Assembly: GCA_000181795.3 (NCBI GenBank)
Contig: CM012953.1
Location: forward strand, 16,908,058 to 16,972,057
Direction of reading: 5' to 3'
Source of the DNA: Trichinella spiralis
Lineage: Eukaryota > Nematoda > Enoplea > Trichinellida > Trichinellidae
Length of the DNA: 64,000 bases
Position numbers and translations under genes: made by a program. Below are positions 49,501 through 59,321 of this stretch, piece by piece (positions within the stretch are counted from its first letter, which is position 1; each line of letters opens with the position of its first letter). The notes beneath the pieces are model-generated. The model was given only the letters and a program-made list of their open reading frames with translations. It was not told the origin of the DNA and made no database searches.

Positions 49501-50701
49501 TGGATCTTGCCATGACCATCCTCCTCGGCAGGTCTGCCCTTGTAAACTTCTCGCAAACGGCACCCTTGTGCTTACCTTCACAGAATGGGCAGTTTCCAAG
49601 GGCAGCGACTGCCAATGCAGCAGCTGAAGATGTGACACGGTCCGCGTTTTTCCATGTGGAACGCGACAGTTTCCTTGGGGACCTTCGATGTTCCGACCTT
49701 CCTACCGACCTTTCTCCGTCCTCTTCCAATGGTTTGGTGAGTAAATTCGCCTGCCATTGAGCGAATTCAAGGAATTTCTGGAGGTTGTCTTCATCTTCTC
49801 CTGCATCCGGCCCTAGCTTCGTGTCCCATGCCTTTAGCAGTTCCAGAGGGAATTTATCCCTCACCATTGGCATCATGGACTCACTCAAAGGGAGAGGGCT
49901 AGCGAATGGATCCTTGTTCAGTGCCACGAGGCAGCGCAGATGCTTCGTCACTTCATCCACAAGTGATTGGATGCCACGCATCGACATCTCGCTGCACGCT
50001 GGCAACTTCCACAGTGCCGTCAGGTGTTCGCGCACCACCATTCTTGGCCGGCCAAAGCGGGTCTTGAGAATACTTACGGCCTGCGGGTAGTTGGCTGCAG
50101 TGAGCGGAATTCCCTCAATGGAGCTCCGCGCTCTCCCTTCAGTGCTGGATATCAGGTAGGTGAACTTGGTGGCGGCATCCAGGTCGCTTCGGTTGTGTAT
50201 GCTTGCCTCAAATTGGGCCCAGAAAGTGGGGAATTCCAAAACTTTCCCTGAAAACTGCAGGAGCTTCATCTCCGGCAGTCTCCCGTTTCCGGCCCTGACG
50301 GCCGGTCTGCAAGAATCATCGCTGTCGATGCCCATGGGACGGTTTCCGTGCGCCTCCTCAATTATTGCGCACGCTCGGGATTTCCGCTGTCTGAACAGCT
50401 TTCGCCACTTTGACCAGTCTTCTATCGCGGACTGACGCTCTTCTCCATCCAAGTCCAATACCAATTCACCTTGGAATGCGTCTGACTCATGGTAGATCGT
50501 TTCCGTGAGGGAGATCTGCTCCTTGATCTCGCGGACGTCGGCTGACTCTAAGCACAACTCCTCGAGTTCTGCCAACAATTGGTTCAAACGATCCTCGTTC
50601 GCAGCAAGCTTCTTGGATCTGACCTTCGCAGCAGACGCCGTGGTATTCACAATCCGTAGGTCGCTTGCTTCAACAATCTTGCTCGTGATACCAAAGTTCA
50701 C
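46548..50701 (-). pseudogene. BEL-A gag-pol, near full length, integrase lost
   Basis: The first frame (50701-48098) is 867 codons, with no ATG near its start. Gag has coiled helices (RLNQLLAELEELCLESADVR), capsid, and Cys/His knuckles CPFCEGKHKGAVC (about residue 370) and CFKCLEAGHLAKNC (about 410). Protease has CLLDTGAQVSFIRKDIAEAL (about 489), and RT begins RTWYLPHHAVYKGEGEERK (about 770). The frame then shifts near 48225, an in-frame stop follows, and RT continues with CFGLTCSPFLA and MYVDDLATSCES (near 47990). The RNase H region carries LHAFCDASELAYGAVIYL (near 47460) and CWCDSEVALSWVR. It ends inside the integrase zinc region (about 46550). Known: BEL/Pao elements encode PR-RT-RH-IN in this order. 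Confidence 0.85.
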
Positions 50702-50705
50702 GATT

Positions 50706-50723
50706 ATCCGGCTCGGAGGACCA
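50706..50723 (-). other. BEL-A primer binding site, tRNA-Tyr type
   Basis: On the minus strand TGGTCCTCCGAGCCGGAT lies three bases after the LTR-A end. Its complement ATCCGGCTCGGAGGACCA looks like the 3' end of tRNA-Tyr with CCA. A decayed version lies near 3392-3405 in BEL-C. Confidence 0.6.
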
Positions 50724-50726
50724 AAA

Positions 50727-51036
50727 TGTTATAGCGAAATCACAGTTTCGCCCTCGAGTCACACTAATTACCGTCGCAATAACGGTCAATCAAAACCAAA
50801 CCAAGTGTTGACACAGTTTATTAAAACAACTAACTAACAAGCCAGGACAATACAACTGGAATTCACGCAATATCACACAACACACTGACAACTACACTAT
50901 AAGCAACCCTTTTCAAGGTCACCGATCGCAACACACCGAATTACACAACAACAACTGACGTCACTACTGGGCCTACCGTACTCTTTACTGATTCGCAGGT
51001 TCCCACAACCGTAACCTGGCTGTTACGTCCGTAACA
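50727..51036 (-). repeat. LTR-A (5' LTR of BEL-A)
   Basis: 310 bp; on the minus strand it starts TGTTACGGACG and ends CGCTATAACA. The right edge abuts the Gypsy-1 RT motif MDYRKLN by one base. Confidence 0.8.
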
Positions 51037-51037
51037 G

Positions 51038-53371
51038 ATGGATTATCGGAAGTTAAACCACCACACAAAAAACGACGCCCAGCCGCTACCAAAGATCGAG
51101 GAGACCTTGGAAACGCTCAGCGGAGCGACTTGGTTCTCAACCTTAGATTTGGCCAGTGGATACTGGCAAGTTGAAGTGGCGGACGAAGACAAGGAAAAGA
51201 CGGCGTTCACTACCCCATTTGGGCTATATCAATTCCGGGTAATGCCATTTGGCCTCTGCAATGCGCCAGCCACATTCCAACGGTTAATGGAAACTGTACT
51301 CTGCGGGTTACACTGGACGACTTGCATGGTGTACTTGGATGATATAATCGTGTTCAGTAAAGATGCAACAGAACACCTGGAAAAATTAGACGAAGTGTTT
51401 TCACGGTTGCAAGGAGCCGGCTTGAAAATAAAGCCAACCAAGTGTCAACTTTTCCAAGAAAAAGTGAAATACTTAGGTCACATAGTATCACGCGATGAAC
51501 GTACAGCCAGACCCTGAAAAGATCAAAGCAGTCGAACAGTGGCCTACCCCGAGATGCGCCAAAGAACTGCAGCAGTTTCTTGGTTTGGCATCGTACTACC
51601 GACGATTCGTCAAAGGATTTGCCCAGTTGGCAGAGCCACTCCATCGGCTGTCAGAAAAAGGAAAACAGTGGAATTGGACAGACCAGTGTGAAAAGGCATT
51701 TGCGTTCCTGAAAACTCAGCTGACAAAACAACCAGTGCTAGCACATCCCAATTTCAAAATCCTATTTGTGGTCGACACGGACGCCAGTGGTGATGGGTTA
51801 GGAGCTGTACTGTCACAGATCATAGCGGGGCAGGAACGCGTAGTAGCATTCGCTAGTCGCACGCTGAGCAAAACAGAAAGAAAATACTGTGCGACCAGAA
51901 GAGAAATGTTGGCTTTGGTGTGGGCACTAAAGCAATTCCGATGTTTTCTATACGGCAGACGATTCACAGTAAGAACAGATCATGGTAGTTTGACATGGCT
52001 GAGAAACTTCAAAGAACCAGAGGGCCAAGTTGCACGATGGTTGGAGCAACTGGCGGAATTCGACTTTGAAGTTTATTCATCGTCCCGGCAGAAAACATCA
52101 GAACGCTGACGCGCTTTCCAGGGAGGCATGTGAGCAATGTGGCCAAAACACCTCCACACCTTGCGCGGCTGTCAGCAGCATAATGAGAAAACGTCATAAG
52201 TGGGAACCCAGTCTAATATGGCCGGTATGGACACCAACCCAATTGGAGATAGCGCAAGAGAAAGATCAAGACATCGCACAAATGCGCAAATGGGTGGCAA
52301 GTAAGATAGTTCCAACCAGGTGCCCGCCTGACAGTAGCAGGACCCTGCAAAGTCTGCTGTCACAGAAAGACCAGATGATTATAAAAGACGGCATACTTTT
52401 TCGCAGACGATTGGCAACACACGTTGATCACAGGGCAGGATATCAATTCGTGGTACCACAAATACTACGACAAGAAATCCTGCACGGTCTACCTAGTGGC
52501 CCTGAAGGTGGCCATTTAGGAAAAAAGAAAACTCTCTGGAAAGTACGTCAGAGATTTCATTGGCCAGACCTAAGCGAAGACGTAGCTGACTGGTGTAGGA
52601 AATGCCAGGAATGCAGTCAGCGGAAAAACGGAAGCAAGCGTCATCAAGGGCAATTGCAACCGCACACAGCACCGTATCCGATGAGTCGAATTGGTGTCGA
52701 CATCATAGGACCATTCCAGTGGACAGAACGAGGAAACAGGTACATTTTGACGGTCCAAGACTATTTTTCAAAATGGCCAGAAGCATATCCCATTCCGGAC
52801 ATGACCGCCAACACAGTCGCACGAACATTAGTTAACGAGTTCATATGTCGTTACGGTGCCCCAGAATCACTGCACAGTGATCAAGGACGAAACTTTGAGG
52901 CAGCCCTGATTAAGGAACTGTGTGAGACATTTGACATCCACAAAACAAGAACAACACCTTATCATCCACAGTCCAATGGGCTAGTCGAGAGGTTCCACCG
53001 AACACTGTTAGCCATGCTCAGCGCAAGAGCAACAACAGACAGAAGGAACTGGGACCTGGTACTCCCAATGACACTCTTGGCATACCGAACAAGCATCCAC
53101 GAGTCGACGAAGGCCACGCCTTGCAGAATCCTGTTCGGACGAGAAGCCGCTCTACCGATAGACGTCATGTACGGACTGCCAGAAATACCTCCGCAAACAC
53201 GAGCAGAATACATATGGAAGTTGAGAAACGATTTAGCGGACAGTTGCAAAGAAATAAGGGAAAAGCTTAAAACAGAGTCGCGACGTCAGAAAAAATGGTA
53301 CGACAGAGGAACCACTGATTATAAATTTAACATCGATGACAAAGTCTGGCTGGCTTTGTCAGGGCGCTACA
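51038..53371 (+). pseudogene. Gypsy-1 RT-RNase H-integrase (two frameshifts, 3' truncated)
   Basis: RT starts within DYRKLN (first part lost at the BEL junction) and has WFSTLDLASGYWQ, YQFRVMPFGLCNAPATFQ and the catalytic YLDDIIVFS (near 51335). A one-base shift near 51495 leads to the thumb and RNase H (EQWPTPRCAKELQQFLGLAS, then VVDTDASGDGLGAVL near 51770). A second shift near 52077 leads to integrase: zinc motif HLGKKKTLWK...CRKCQEC (52510-52615) and the catalytic triad in GVDIIGPF (near 52695), HSDQGRNFE (near 52875) and HPQSNGLVERFH (near 52965). The C-terminus stops at DDKVWLALSG, where deletion joins it to the LTR end. Confidence 0.85.
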
Positions 53372-53375
53372 AAGT
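53372..53375 (+). repeat. Gypsy-1 target site duplication, right copy (AAGT)
   Basis: Follows the 3' LTR terminus GCGCTACA and matches 43556-43559. Confidence 0.8.
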
Positions 53376-53588
53376 GCATGATATTTATTAACAAATCCGA
53401 ACAAGGACCGCCACCAATCCACCACCGTAAAATTCCAGAACCAACAACCACAATCGCTCGCTACCAACCACTGTGATGCCGTAATCTTTTTTCATCTTCA
53501 AATATCCATCTGTTTACGGTAGCTTTATTGTTCTTCCACTTCGTCGTCTGCCCAAATACAGTTGTCAGGTCGGCCCGCGTCTACTACA
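53372..53588 (-). repeat. Solo LTR of Gypsy-X family, 5' half (split by Gypsy-1)
   Basis: On the minus strand it starts TGTAGTAGACG and runs through GTGGTTGTTGGTTCT, GGTGGCGGTCC and TTTGTTAATAAATAT to the Gypsy-1 insertion point. Together with 43353-43559 it makes an LTR of about 420 bp when the Gypsy and one AAGT are removed. Confidence 0.75.
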
Positions 53589-53852
53589 TTTCATTCAGTT
53601 TTATTTGAACTTAATTGTCCTTAATTAAAGAAAAATTATGAAAAAAGCAGGCATTTTATTTAATAAAATTGTATTTTGAAAAAAAAACAATGTTGTGAAC
53701 AAAGGCAACAAAGACATTAGTACCTGATCATCCTCAAGACGGTGACGTACTGTAGGTTGAGAAAGTGACCAAGGTGGTGAAAAGTGTACCTGATCTGAGT
53801 GGTCGTACCAGTAATTTATGTTCTGTTTCGTGTTTGTCTTCATATATTGTGT
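53589..53852. other. Spacer between nested stack and Gypsy-2
   Basis: Mostly AT-rich host-like sequence; no feature recognised. AGTGG follows at its end. Confidence 0.4.
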
Positions 53853-53857
53853 AGTGG
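53853..53857 (+). repeat. Gypsy-2 target site duplication, left copy (AGTGG)
   Basis: AGTGG directly before the left LTR; the identical five bases follow the right LTR at 56874-56878. Confidence 0.85.
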
Positions 53858-53990
53858 TGTAATAATTAACTCAAAAGCCGAGTTTTATTAGACAGAACGT
53901 AGCCAATATATGAGGTACAATCATAAGATAATGTTATAGTATCACGTAAGATTATCAGGTAAGGCAACTGGGTTTAGTGTACCCACTGCA
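53858..53990 (-). repeat. Gypsy-2 3' LTR
   Basis: On the plus strand TGTAATAATTAACTCAAAAG to TACCCACTGCA. It shares CAAAAGCCGAGTTTTATTAG, GGTACAATCATAA and ATAATGTTATAGTATCAC with the right LTR, and is 12 bp longer through an indel near 53960. The minus strand AGATGAGGAGTGAA next to it is the polypurine tract. Confidence 0.85.
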
Positions 53991-54014
53991 TTCACTCCTC
54001 ATCTAGTATTGGAC

Positions 54015-55160
54015 GTAGTCCTGCAGGCGCTGTGGTGCTCGTCTTATTCTTGTGGAGCGTCGTGGTGGTGTTTTCTGACGTTCATTTCTTGTCAATGTGT
54101 CCTCTTCGCTTTCTGAATTTTCTGATGTAGGGTCGTTCGCGTCCGGTTTTTTTCCCTTTTCACCTTCTTTGCAAGGAGCTCATTAGATAACATTCTAGAA
54201 AAGAATGATACGGGCTTTCCAAGCAGACTGAGGGTCGCGGCTATGGCGTGATCAGAGGCGTCTGTCTCTACCGTGAATGGGAGTTCATCATCGATGGCAG
54301 TCACTACAGAGTTCACTATGTCCTTTTTCAGCGCTTTAAAAGCATCCACAGCTGGCTGAGGCAAGGGAAACTTTGTGCATCTAGCCAAAGCGTGTATTTT
54401 CTCTGAGAATCTAGGTATCCATTGGGAATAAGCAGCGAACATCCCAAGCACTCTTCGAAGTGATGCTGTTGAAGTGAAATGCTTGGAAGGGGAAACTGTT
54501 GAAGTGGTTTGAATCTCTCTGGGTCAGGTTTTAATGTTCCCTGTTCGATGATGTATCCGAGTAGTTTTATCTGGGTCTCTGTGAACTCACATTTGTCCTT
54601 ATAAGCGTCTGATTGTATTTCTCAGCGAGTTCTCTATATCTATTCAGGTTTTTGTCGTGATCTTCTTCATTCATGCCACAGATTGTAACGTTATCAACGT
54701 AGACAAAACTATCTTTTAATTTTTCTACTCGAAGGATGTTATCCATAACTCTTTGGAAACATGCAGCACCGTTCATAACTCCAAATGGAATACGTTTGAA
54801 CTGGTAAAGTCTTCCGCCAGCTTCAAAGGCCGTATATGGTTTGTCTCTAGCGTTGATGGGAATTTGGTAATACGCCCTCTTTAGATCGACGGTACTGAAG
54901 AAATGGTATTTCGATATAGCTTGTACCATATCGTTGATTTTAGGTAGAGGGTACGCATGAAGTAGTGTAAAGCGGTTAATAGTTTGAGAATAGTCGATAA
55001 TCATGCGCTTCTTGTGATTATCACTAGTCACTACGAGGGCCTGCGCTCTCCATGGAGAGCAGCTTTCTTCAATGATATTCTCTGCTAAGAATCGTCTTAC
55101 TTCGTCGTTGATGAACTTTGCTTCCGCAACAGAATATCTTCTTGATTTCACCGCCACCGG
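54015..55160 (-). pseudogene. Gypsy-2 RT and partial RNase H
   Basis: RT from 55157: RRYSVAEAKFINDEVRRFL, then SPWRAQALVV, FFSTVDLKRAYYQIPI, FKRIPFGVMNGAACFQRVMD and SFVYVDNVTICG (near 54690). The catalytic box reads YVDN, with Asn where most Gypsy RTs have a second Asp. After a frame change, RNase H follows with FTVETDASDHAIAATLSLLG (near 54230-54290) and soon joins the pol tail, omitting integrase. Confidence 0.8.
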
Positions 55161-55679
55161 TTTGCACTTGGTAGAGAGATTCGCGAATAGGGAAAGGGCT
55201 GGGATTTTGGTTAACGTTAGACCGCAGATGGTTTAGGGAGCTTTTGGTCCGCCAAAAGAGACAGTCAGGTTAGAGTATAGTTGTAGTATATCTTGTCCGA
55301 TAATGACGTCAATACAGGCTGTAAACGATGAAACGATAGACATAACCGATCAGCTTTTAGACTTACTGTATTGAACAAATGGTGCGTGGGTGTCAGTGTG
55401 ATCTGCTGTGTTGAGACCTGCTGTGTTGTGACCTGTTCGTATCTGTTATTCTGTGTATATTTCCGTAGCTTTTCTTAGTTTGACTTTTGAAACCTCGTGC
55501 TATTCTGTTTCTATTACGTGTGAGTAAATATTTATATATTACTCGAGTAATCCAGGAAACGAAAGAAGAGGTTGTGATAGGAATCGGTCTTATTGAAGCT
55601 CTACGAAAGACAATCACTTAACGGTTGTTCTTGCTCAACTGAATTTCGTAAATTGCGGCAAGAACTCTACAGGAAGCCT

Positions 55680-56100
55680 TACTTGATTGTCATTATTGAA
55701 CCTTTTCCTACATAGGCATTCAGTAAAATGTGCAGTTTGGAATTGGAATAATGAAAGCCATGTAATTCAATGTTTGCTATGGCATAGCCTGTGATGTCGA
55801 GGCTAAGAACCTTTCCATCAGCCGGCAGTAGTTTCATCTCCAAGGTTTTACATAATCACTCATCGATAAAGCTGAGAGAGCTGCCAGTGTCGATCAGAGC
55901 TGTAATGTTGGCCCCGTTGATTTTAGCTTCTACTATGGCATTTTTCAATTCAGTAGCCGTTGACGAAGAGGAAGAGCTGATTAACGATGTAACCGAAACG
56001 GAAGCGGTTCGTTTGGAGGCGCTTCTGCATACATTCGCGAAATGACCTACTTTCCCACAGTTATTACACGTGGTGTTTCTCGCAGGGCAATTAGCACGCG
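55680..56100 (-). pseudogene. Gypsy-2 zinc knuckle and protease
   Basis: Minus strand: knuckle CNNCGKVGHFANVC (about 56030-56070, C-X2-C-X4-H-X4-C), then protease ITALIDTGSSLSFID (about 55870-55910) with an intact DTG active site, and a stop soon after. Between protease and RT (55200-55680) the sequence is disordered and includes a locally repeated CTGCTGTGTTG motif near 55400-55430. Confidence 0.7.
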
Positions 56101-56193
56101 GATGTCGCCGTTTCTCACAAAAGTAGTATTCTTGTTTAATCGCAGCTGACGTATTAGTTATTTCAAATCCCAGGGTCTGCAGCGCTCACTAAG

Positions 56194-56732
56194 TTAATAA
56201 TCAGGTTGGACTTGGTATATAGCTCCGCATTTTCTTTGGCAGAGTTTAATGTCATGGCCTTCTTGTAGACTTATCACGCTATGTTCCAAAAGTCGCGTGC
56301 GGATTTCGATAGAGCTCATATTGTTTATGAAAGCGTCTCGAATAATCTCTTCGCGATATTGTTCAGCGGTAACATTTTTATACTCACAGTTTTTACTCAG
56401 TCGTTGGAGTGCATGTAGAAACTCTTCCAGCGATTCACCGTCTCGTTGCTTCCTGGAGATAAATTCATATCTGGCAAAAATCACGTTTTTTGGTTTAACA
56501 TAAACTTCGTTCAGTTTCGCTATCGTATCGTCATAAGTCTTGCAGTCTTTCACGTATTCAAAAGTAGATCCGGTTAGGTAGAGACGTAAGATTTTCACGA
56601 GGTCGATTCCAGGTTCCACGGTCAGTTGAACAGAATCTTGGAATTGAAGTAGCTAGAACTTCCATTCCTTTTCTGCGTCTGGGGCAGTGGGATAGATAGC
56701 AAGTTTGTTCAAAGAGGGTGTCTTATTCATGA
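56194..56732 (-). pseudogene. Gypsy-2 gag
   Basis: Starts MNKTPSLNKLAIYPTAPDAE near 56732. A TAG stop follows WKF near 56652, and the frame then resumes through VEPGIDLVKILRLYLTG, AKLNEVYVKPKNVIFARYEF and RDGESLEEFLHALQRLS. This is the standard retrotransposon gag pattern (Y.....NV...R..F..R.Q...E....F...L..L). It is closed by KLCQRKCG. The single stop could be a read-through in origin but is more simply decay. Confidence 0.75.
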
Positions 56733-56752
56733 TAACGAGCTGTCTAATAAAT

Positions 56753-56873
56753 TGTAATAATTCACTCAAAAGCCGAGTTTTATTAGACAGAACGCAGCCA
56801 AGATTCAAGGTACAATCATAAAATAATGTTATAGTATCACATAAGATTATCAATTATTACTGTACCCACTACA
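56753..56873 (-). repeat. Gypsy-2 5' LTR
   Basis: 121 bp, TGTAATAATTCACTC to CCCACTACA on the plus strand. It is the partner of 53858-53990; the two differ by the 12-bp indel and roughly ten substitutions. Confidence 0.85.
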
Positions 56874-56878
56874 AGTGG
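56874..56878 (+). repeat. Gypsy-2 target site duplication, right copy (AGTGG)
   Basis: Directly after the right LTR, identical to 53853-53857. Confidence 0.85.
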
Positions 56879-58156
56879 TTTATTATTGCACGTTTGCATT
56901 TGTTCCTAAGCTTTTATCTTTGTTGAATAAAGCTTGTTTCTATCAAATTGTCCTGCTTTATGTCATGTTCAGAAACGAACGTGGGTCGGATTCCGGTTAG
57001 GTGATCATTATTGATTTGACCTGGTGTCGTATAAAATTTACAGTCCCCTAGCTCACAAGCGACAGCGTTTTGTCGCTAACACTGAATTGTATCATTCGTC
57101 TTGTAAAATATCTTCTTTGAATTCGCTGATATTACTGGATTAATTTCTATTTTATATTTCAATTGTGAATGAAATTTCTTTTATGCAAAATTTGTCTATT
57201 ATTGATTTAATAGAATTACTTTCTTTTTGACAATTTGATTGCTTTTCTGTCTGCAATGCTAATATGAGCATGCTCGTTGAGAAGTTTATTTCAACTGAAT
57301 ATTATTGAACAAATAGAAAAGAAAATGCAGTGTTTGCAAATTTTGAAATCTGACCAACACAAATTATGCAAATATTTAAAGTTAAAAAAATGTTTACCAT
57401 ACATTGCTAGTTTAGTACAATTGTAAACAGCTTGCAGGAAAAATGTGATTCAGTTTTACCTTCACGATCGAAGTTGGTTAAAAAAAGTATTGGCAAATTG
57501 TGCAATTTTGACAAGTGGTCTTTCTTTGACAGAAACATTGGTCGAAAATTATCAAGCAAAGAATAATAAATAAAAATTAAAAATATCAATTTATTATTTC
57601 GATCATTCTTTTAAATCATCACTTGTTAAAATTCAACAATTACCACAACATCTTTCAATCAATTGAAATAAGTTCTACTGTGCTTGCAATAATAATAAAT
57701 GCTGTTGAATTGAAGAAGAATTAACGAGCAATTAAACGGATTTTCAATAAAATTCGCGTTGCAACTTGACTGTTTGTTGATTTGATTTAATAAAATTTTT
57801 GTATTAGGAAAACTGAATTTCAAAATTCTGCTAACACCAATTATTTTTTGTTCAATGAATTTTACCGATGTATAATTTTAATTAATTGAAGCCAAATTCC
57901 TGAACAAGACAAACAGAAAAATATATAAACCAAACAGACAAGGAAAAGAAAGCAAAACATTTAAAAAAACATAAAAATGTTCTCAGAAAGTGAAAAATGT
58001 CGATGTCGAAAAATGGGCAAGATATTATTATTATATATATTACATGTTTAACTTGATTAGTTGAACGGAAAAGATGAACTGTCACAATGAATGTCCCAAA
58101 AAAACAAACAAAGTGAAGAAATAAACAAAAAATTAAAATTATTATTTATGGATTTA
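56879..58156. other. Intergenic region downstream of PNPO, nothing found
   Basis: AT-rich; no gene. A short GC-richer piece at about 56975-57040 (GTGGGTCGGATTCCGG) stands out but could not be assigned. Confidence 0.4.
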
Positions 58157-59321
58157 TCAAGGAGCTAAGCGTTCAAAAATCCAATCATCTTCGCCTCGAT
58201 GCGTGACGGATGGATCGATCATTTCACCGGCTTTCTCTTTTCGGAATCTCAATCGATCGTGAAGTCGATTACTTTGTCCTTGCCAAAATTCAAAACAATC
58301 AGGAACAAGCACATAGCCGCCCCAACTCGACGGTCTTGGAACAGGACGATTTTGTTCCACAAATTTTTTCTTCACTTCGACAATTTTATTTTCTAAAAAC
58401 TGTCAAAAATATGTCAATTAAAAATTTCAAAAAAAATATTACATAAACAAACAAACAGTTAGTTACCTGGCGGCTAGGAATTACCATACTCTGATGACTG
58501 ACGTAGGCGGATAGTGCACTTTCGACTGGGCGAACTTTCCAATAAGCGTCCGAATCGGCGGCAGATGTTTTCTTTACAGTACCTTCTACCGAGATGCATC
58601 GATTCACGTCTGGCCAGTAAAACAGCAAACAAGCGGAAGCGTTGTTTGCCTGCAGTAGTGCGAATTTTCAAAATTATACTTTCGATTCGAAACAAATTTT
58701 ATGCAAATTGTTTACCAATTCCCTGCCTTTACGACTTTCATAATCTGAATAAAACTGAAACCCATCTTTACTGAATGCCTTGAGAAGAACCATTCTACTG
58801 CTCGGCTTTCCATCGCTACAATTTTCACCAATATAAAAAAATCAAAATTGTGACGAAATGAACAACAACTCAATTTATTTAAATTCGACAATTTCTAAAA
58901 AGTAATCAATGTAAAACCCTCAGGAGAACTTTTTTCAACGTACAACATTTCACAACAGGCTTGCATGGAAATTACAAATTTGGTAAAATTTGAACCAATT
59001 GTCTTAATTTAAAATATTTCATTAAAAAAACATTTGAAATTAATTTTTTGCAAGTTTAGCCATTTGTCAGCCAACAGCTTACCAAGAAACTGTAGACAAA
59101 GCCATCGCGTTGACTTCGTATGAGCTATCTTTCATACGCTCTTGCGCATGCTTGAACCATTCGGCAAACAAGCCAAATGGTTCTTGGTAGTTCAACTCGG
59201 ATTCCAAAATTGTGCACTTCGCGTTGCAATAAGGCTTACGTTCGTCTGAAAATTTTTAATCACTATCTGAAAGCAGAAAAGTGGAATTCTTTTCACCTCG
59301 CAGGTCCATTTCCGTCACCAT
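58157..59321 (-). CDS. pnpo: Pyridoxamine/pyridoxine 5'-phosphate oxidase
   Basis: Five exons: 59297-59321, 59083-59245, 58716-58815, 58467-58649 and 58157-58399, total 237 residues (human 261). The order of family motifs is complete: [45 protein letters not shown] (FMN and substrate contact region), [47 protein letters not shown], and the C-terminal signature [18 protein letters not shown] followed by [11 protein letters not shown]. It makes pyridoxal 5'-phosphate from pyridoxine or pyridoxamine phosphate with FMN and oxygen, in the cytosol. The start ATG at 59321 gives a short N-terminus (MVTEMDLRD). An upstream in-frame alternative start reads like a signal peptide but belongs to another frame and is not preferred. 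Confidence 0.93.

Larger units (their letters stand above)
45088..51036 (-). mobile_element. Chimeric BEL/Pao insertion (BEL-A 5' part joined to BEL-B 3' part)
   Basis: Reading leftward: LTR-A (50727-51036), tRNA-Tyr-type primer site, BEL-A gag-pol down to the integrase zinc region near 46548, then BEL-B from the RNase H end through a deleted integrase, a polypurine tract and LTR-B (45088-45397). The two LTRs are both 310 bp but differ widely in sequence, so they are not a pair from one insertion. The segment from the RNase H end to the integrase start is present twice, once from each copy. No matching target duplication is seen (TCAACAA at left, GATGGATT at right). Confidence 0.8.
43560..53371 (+). 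mobile_element. Gypsy retrotransposon interrupted by BEL sequence (Gypsy-1)
   Basis: Boundaries are fixed by the AAGT duplication and by the matching TGTA...TACA ends. Order: 5' LTR (43560-43971); primer site region (TTTGGTGACGGAAG from 43972); gag-protease (44045-45012); BEL insertion (45088-51036); RT, RNase H and integrase (51038-53350); and the last 11 bases of the 3' LTR (AGGGCGCTACA, 53361-53371). The integrase C-terminus and nearly the whole 3' LTR are deleted. The stretch normally lying between protease and the RT motif DYRKLN is also missing. Confidence 0.85.
53858..56873 (-). mobile_element. Internally deleted Gypsy element with short LTRs (Gypsy-2)
   Basis: Complete ends: LTRs of 133 bp (53858-53990) and 121 bp (56753-56873) in direct orientation, and a perfect 5-bp duplication. 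Reading leftward: gag, zinc knuckle, protease, RT and part of RNase H. Integrase is missing, but the pol C-terminal tail (PRRSTRIRRAPQRLQDYV, about 54015-54070) is kept, so the loss is an internal deletion. A polypurine tract abuts the left LTR. Total length is about 3.0 kb, and stops occur in gag and pol. Confidence 0.85.

Noticed and set aside
46944-50837. Many plus-strand open frames of 60-130 codons across the BEL insertion
   Set aside because: They are antisense shadows of the GC-rich minus-strand gag-pol; none resembles a known protein.
56975-57045. GC-richer segment with GTCGGATTCCGG, resembling a tRNA T-arm
   Set aside because: No matching acceptor stem, D-arm or anticodon arm could be laid out, so it is not called a tRNA.
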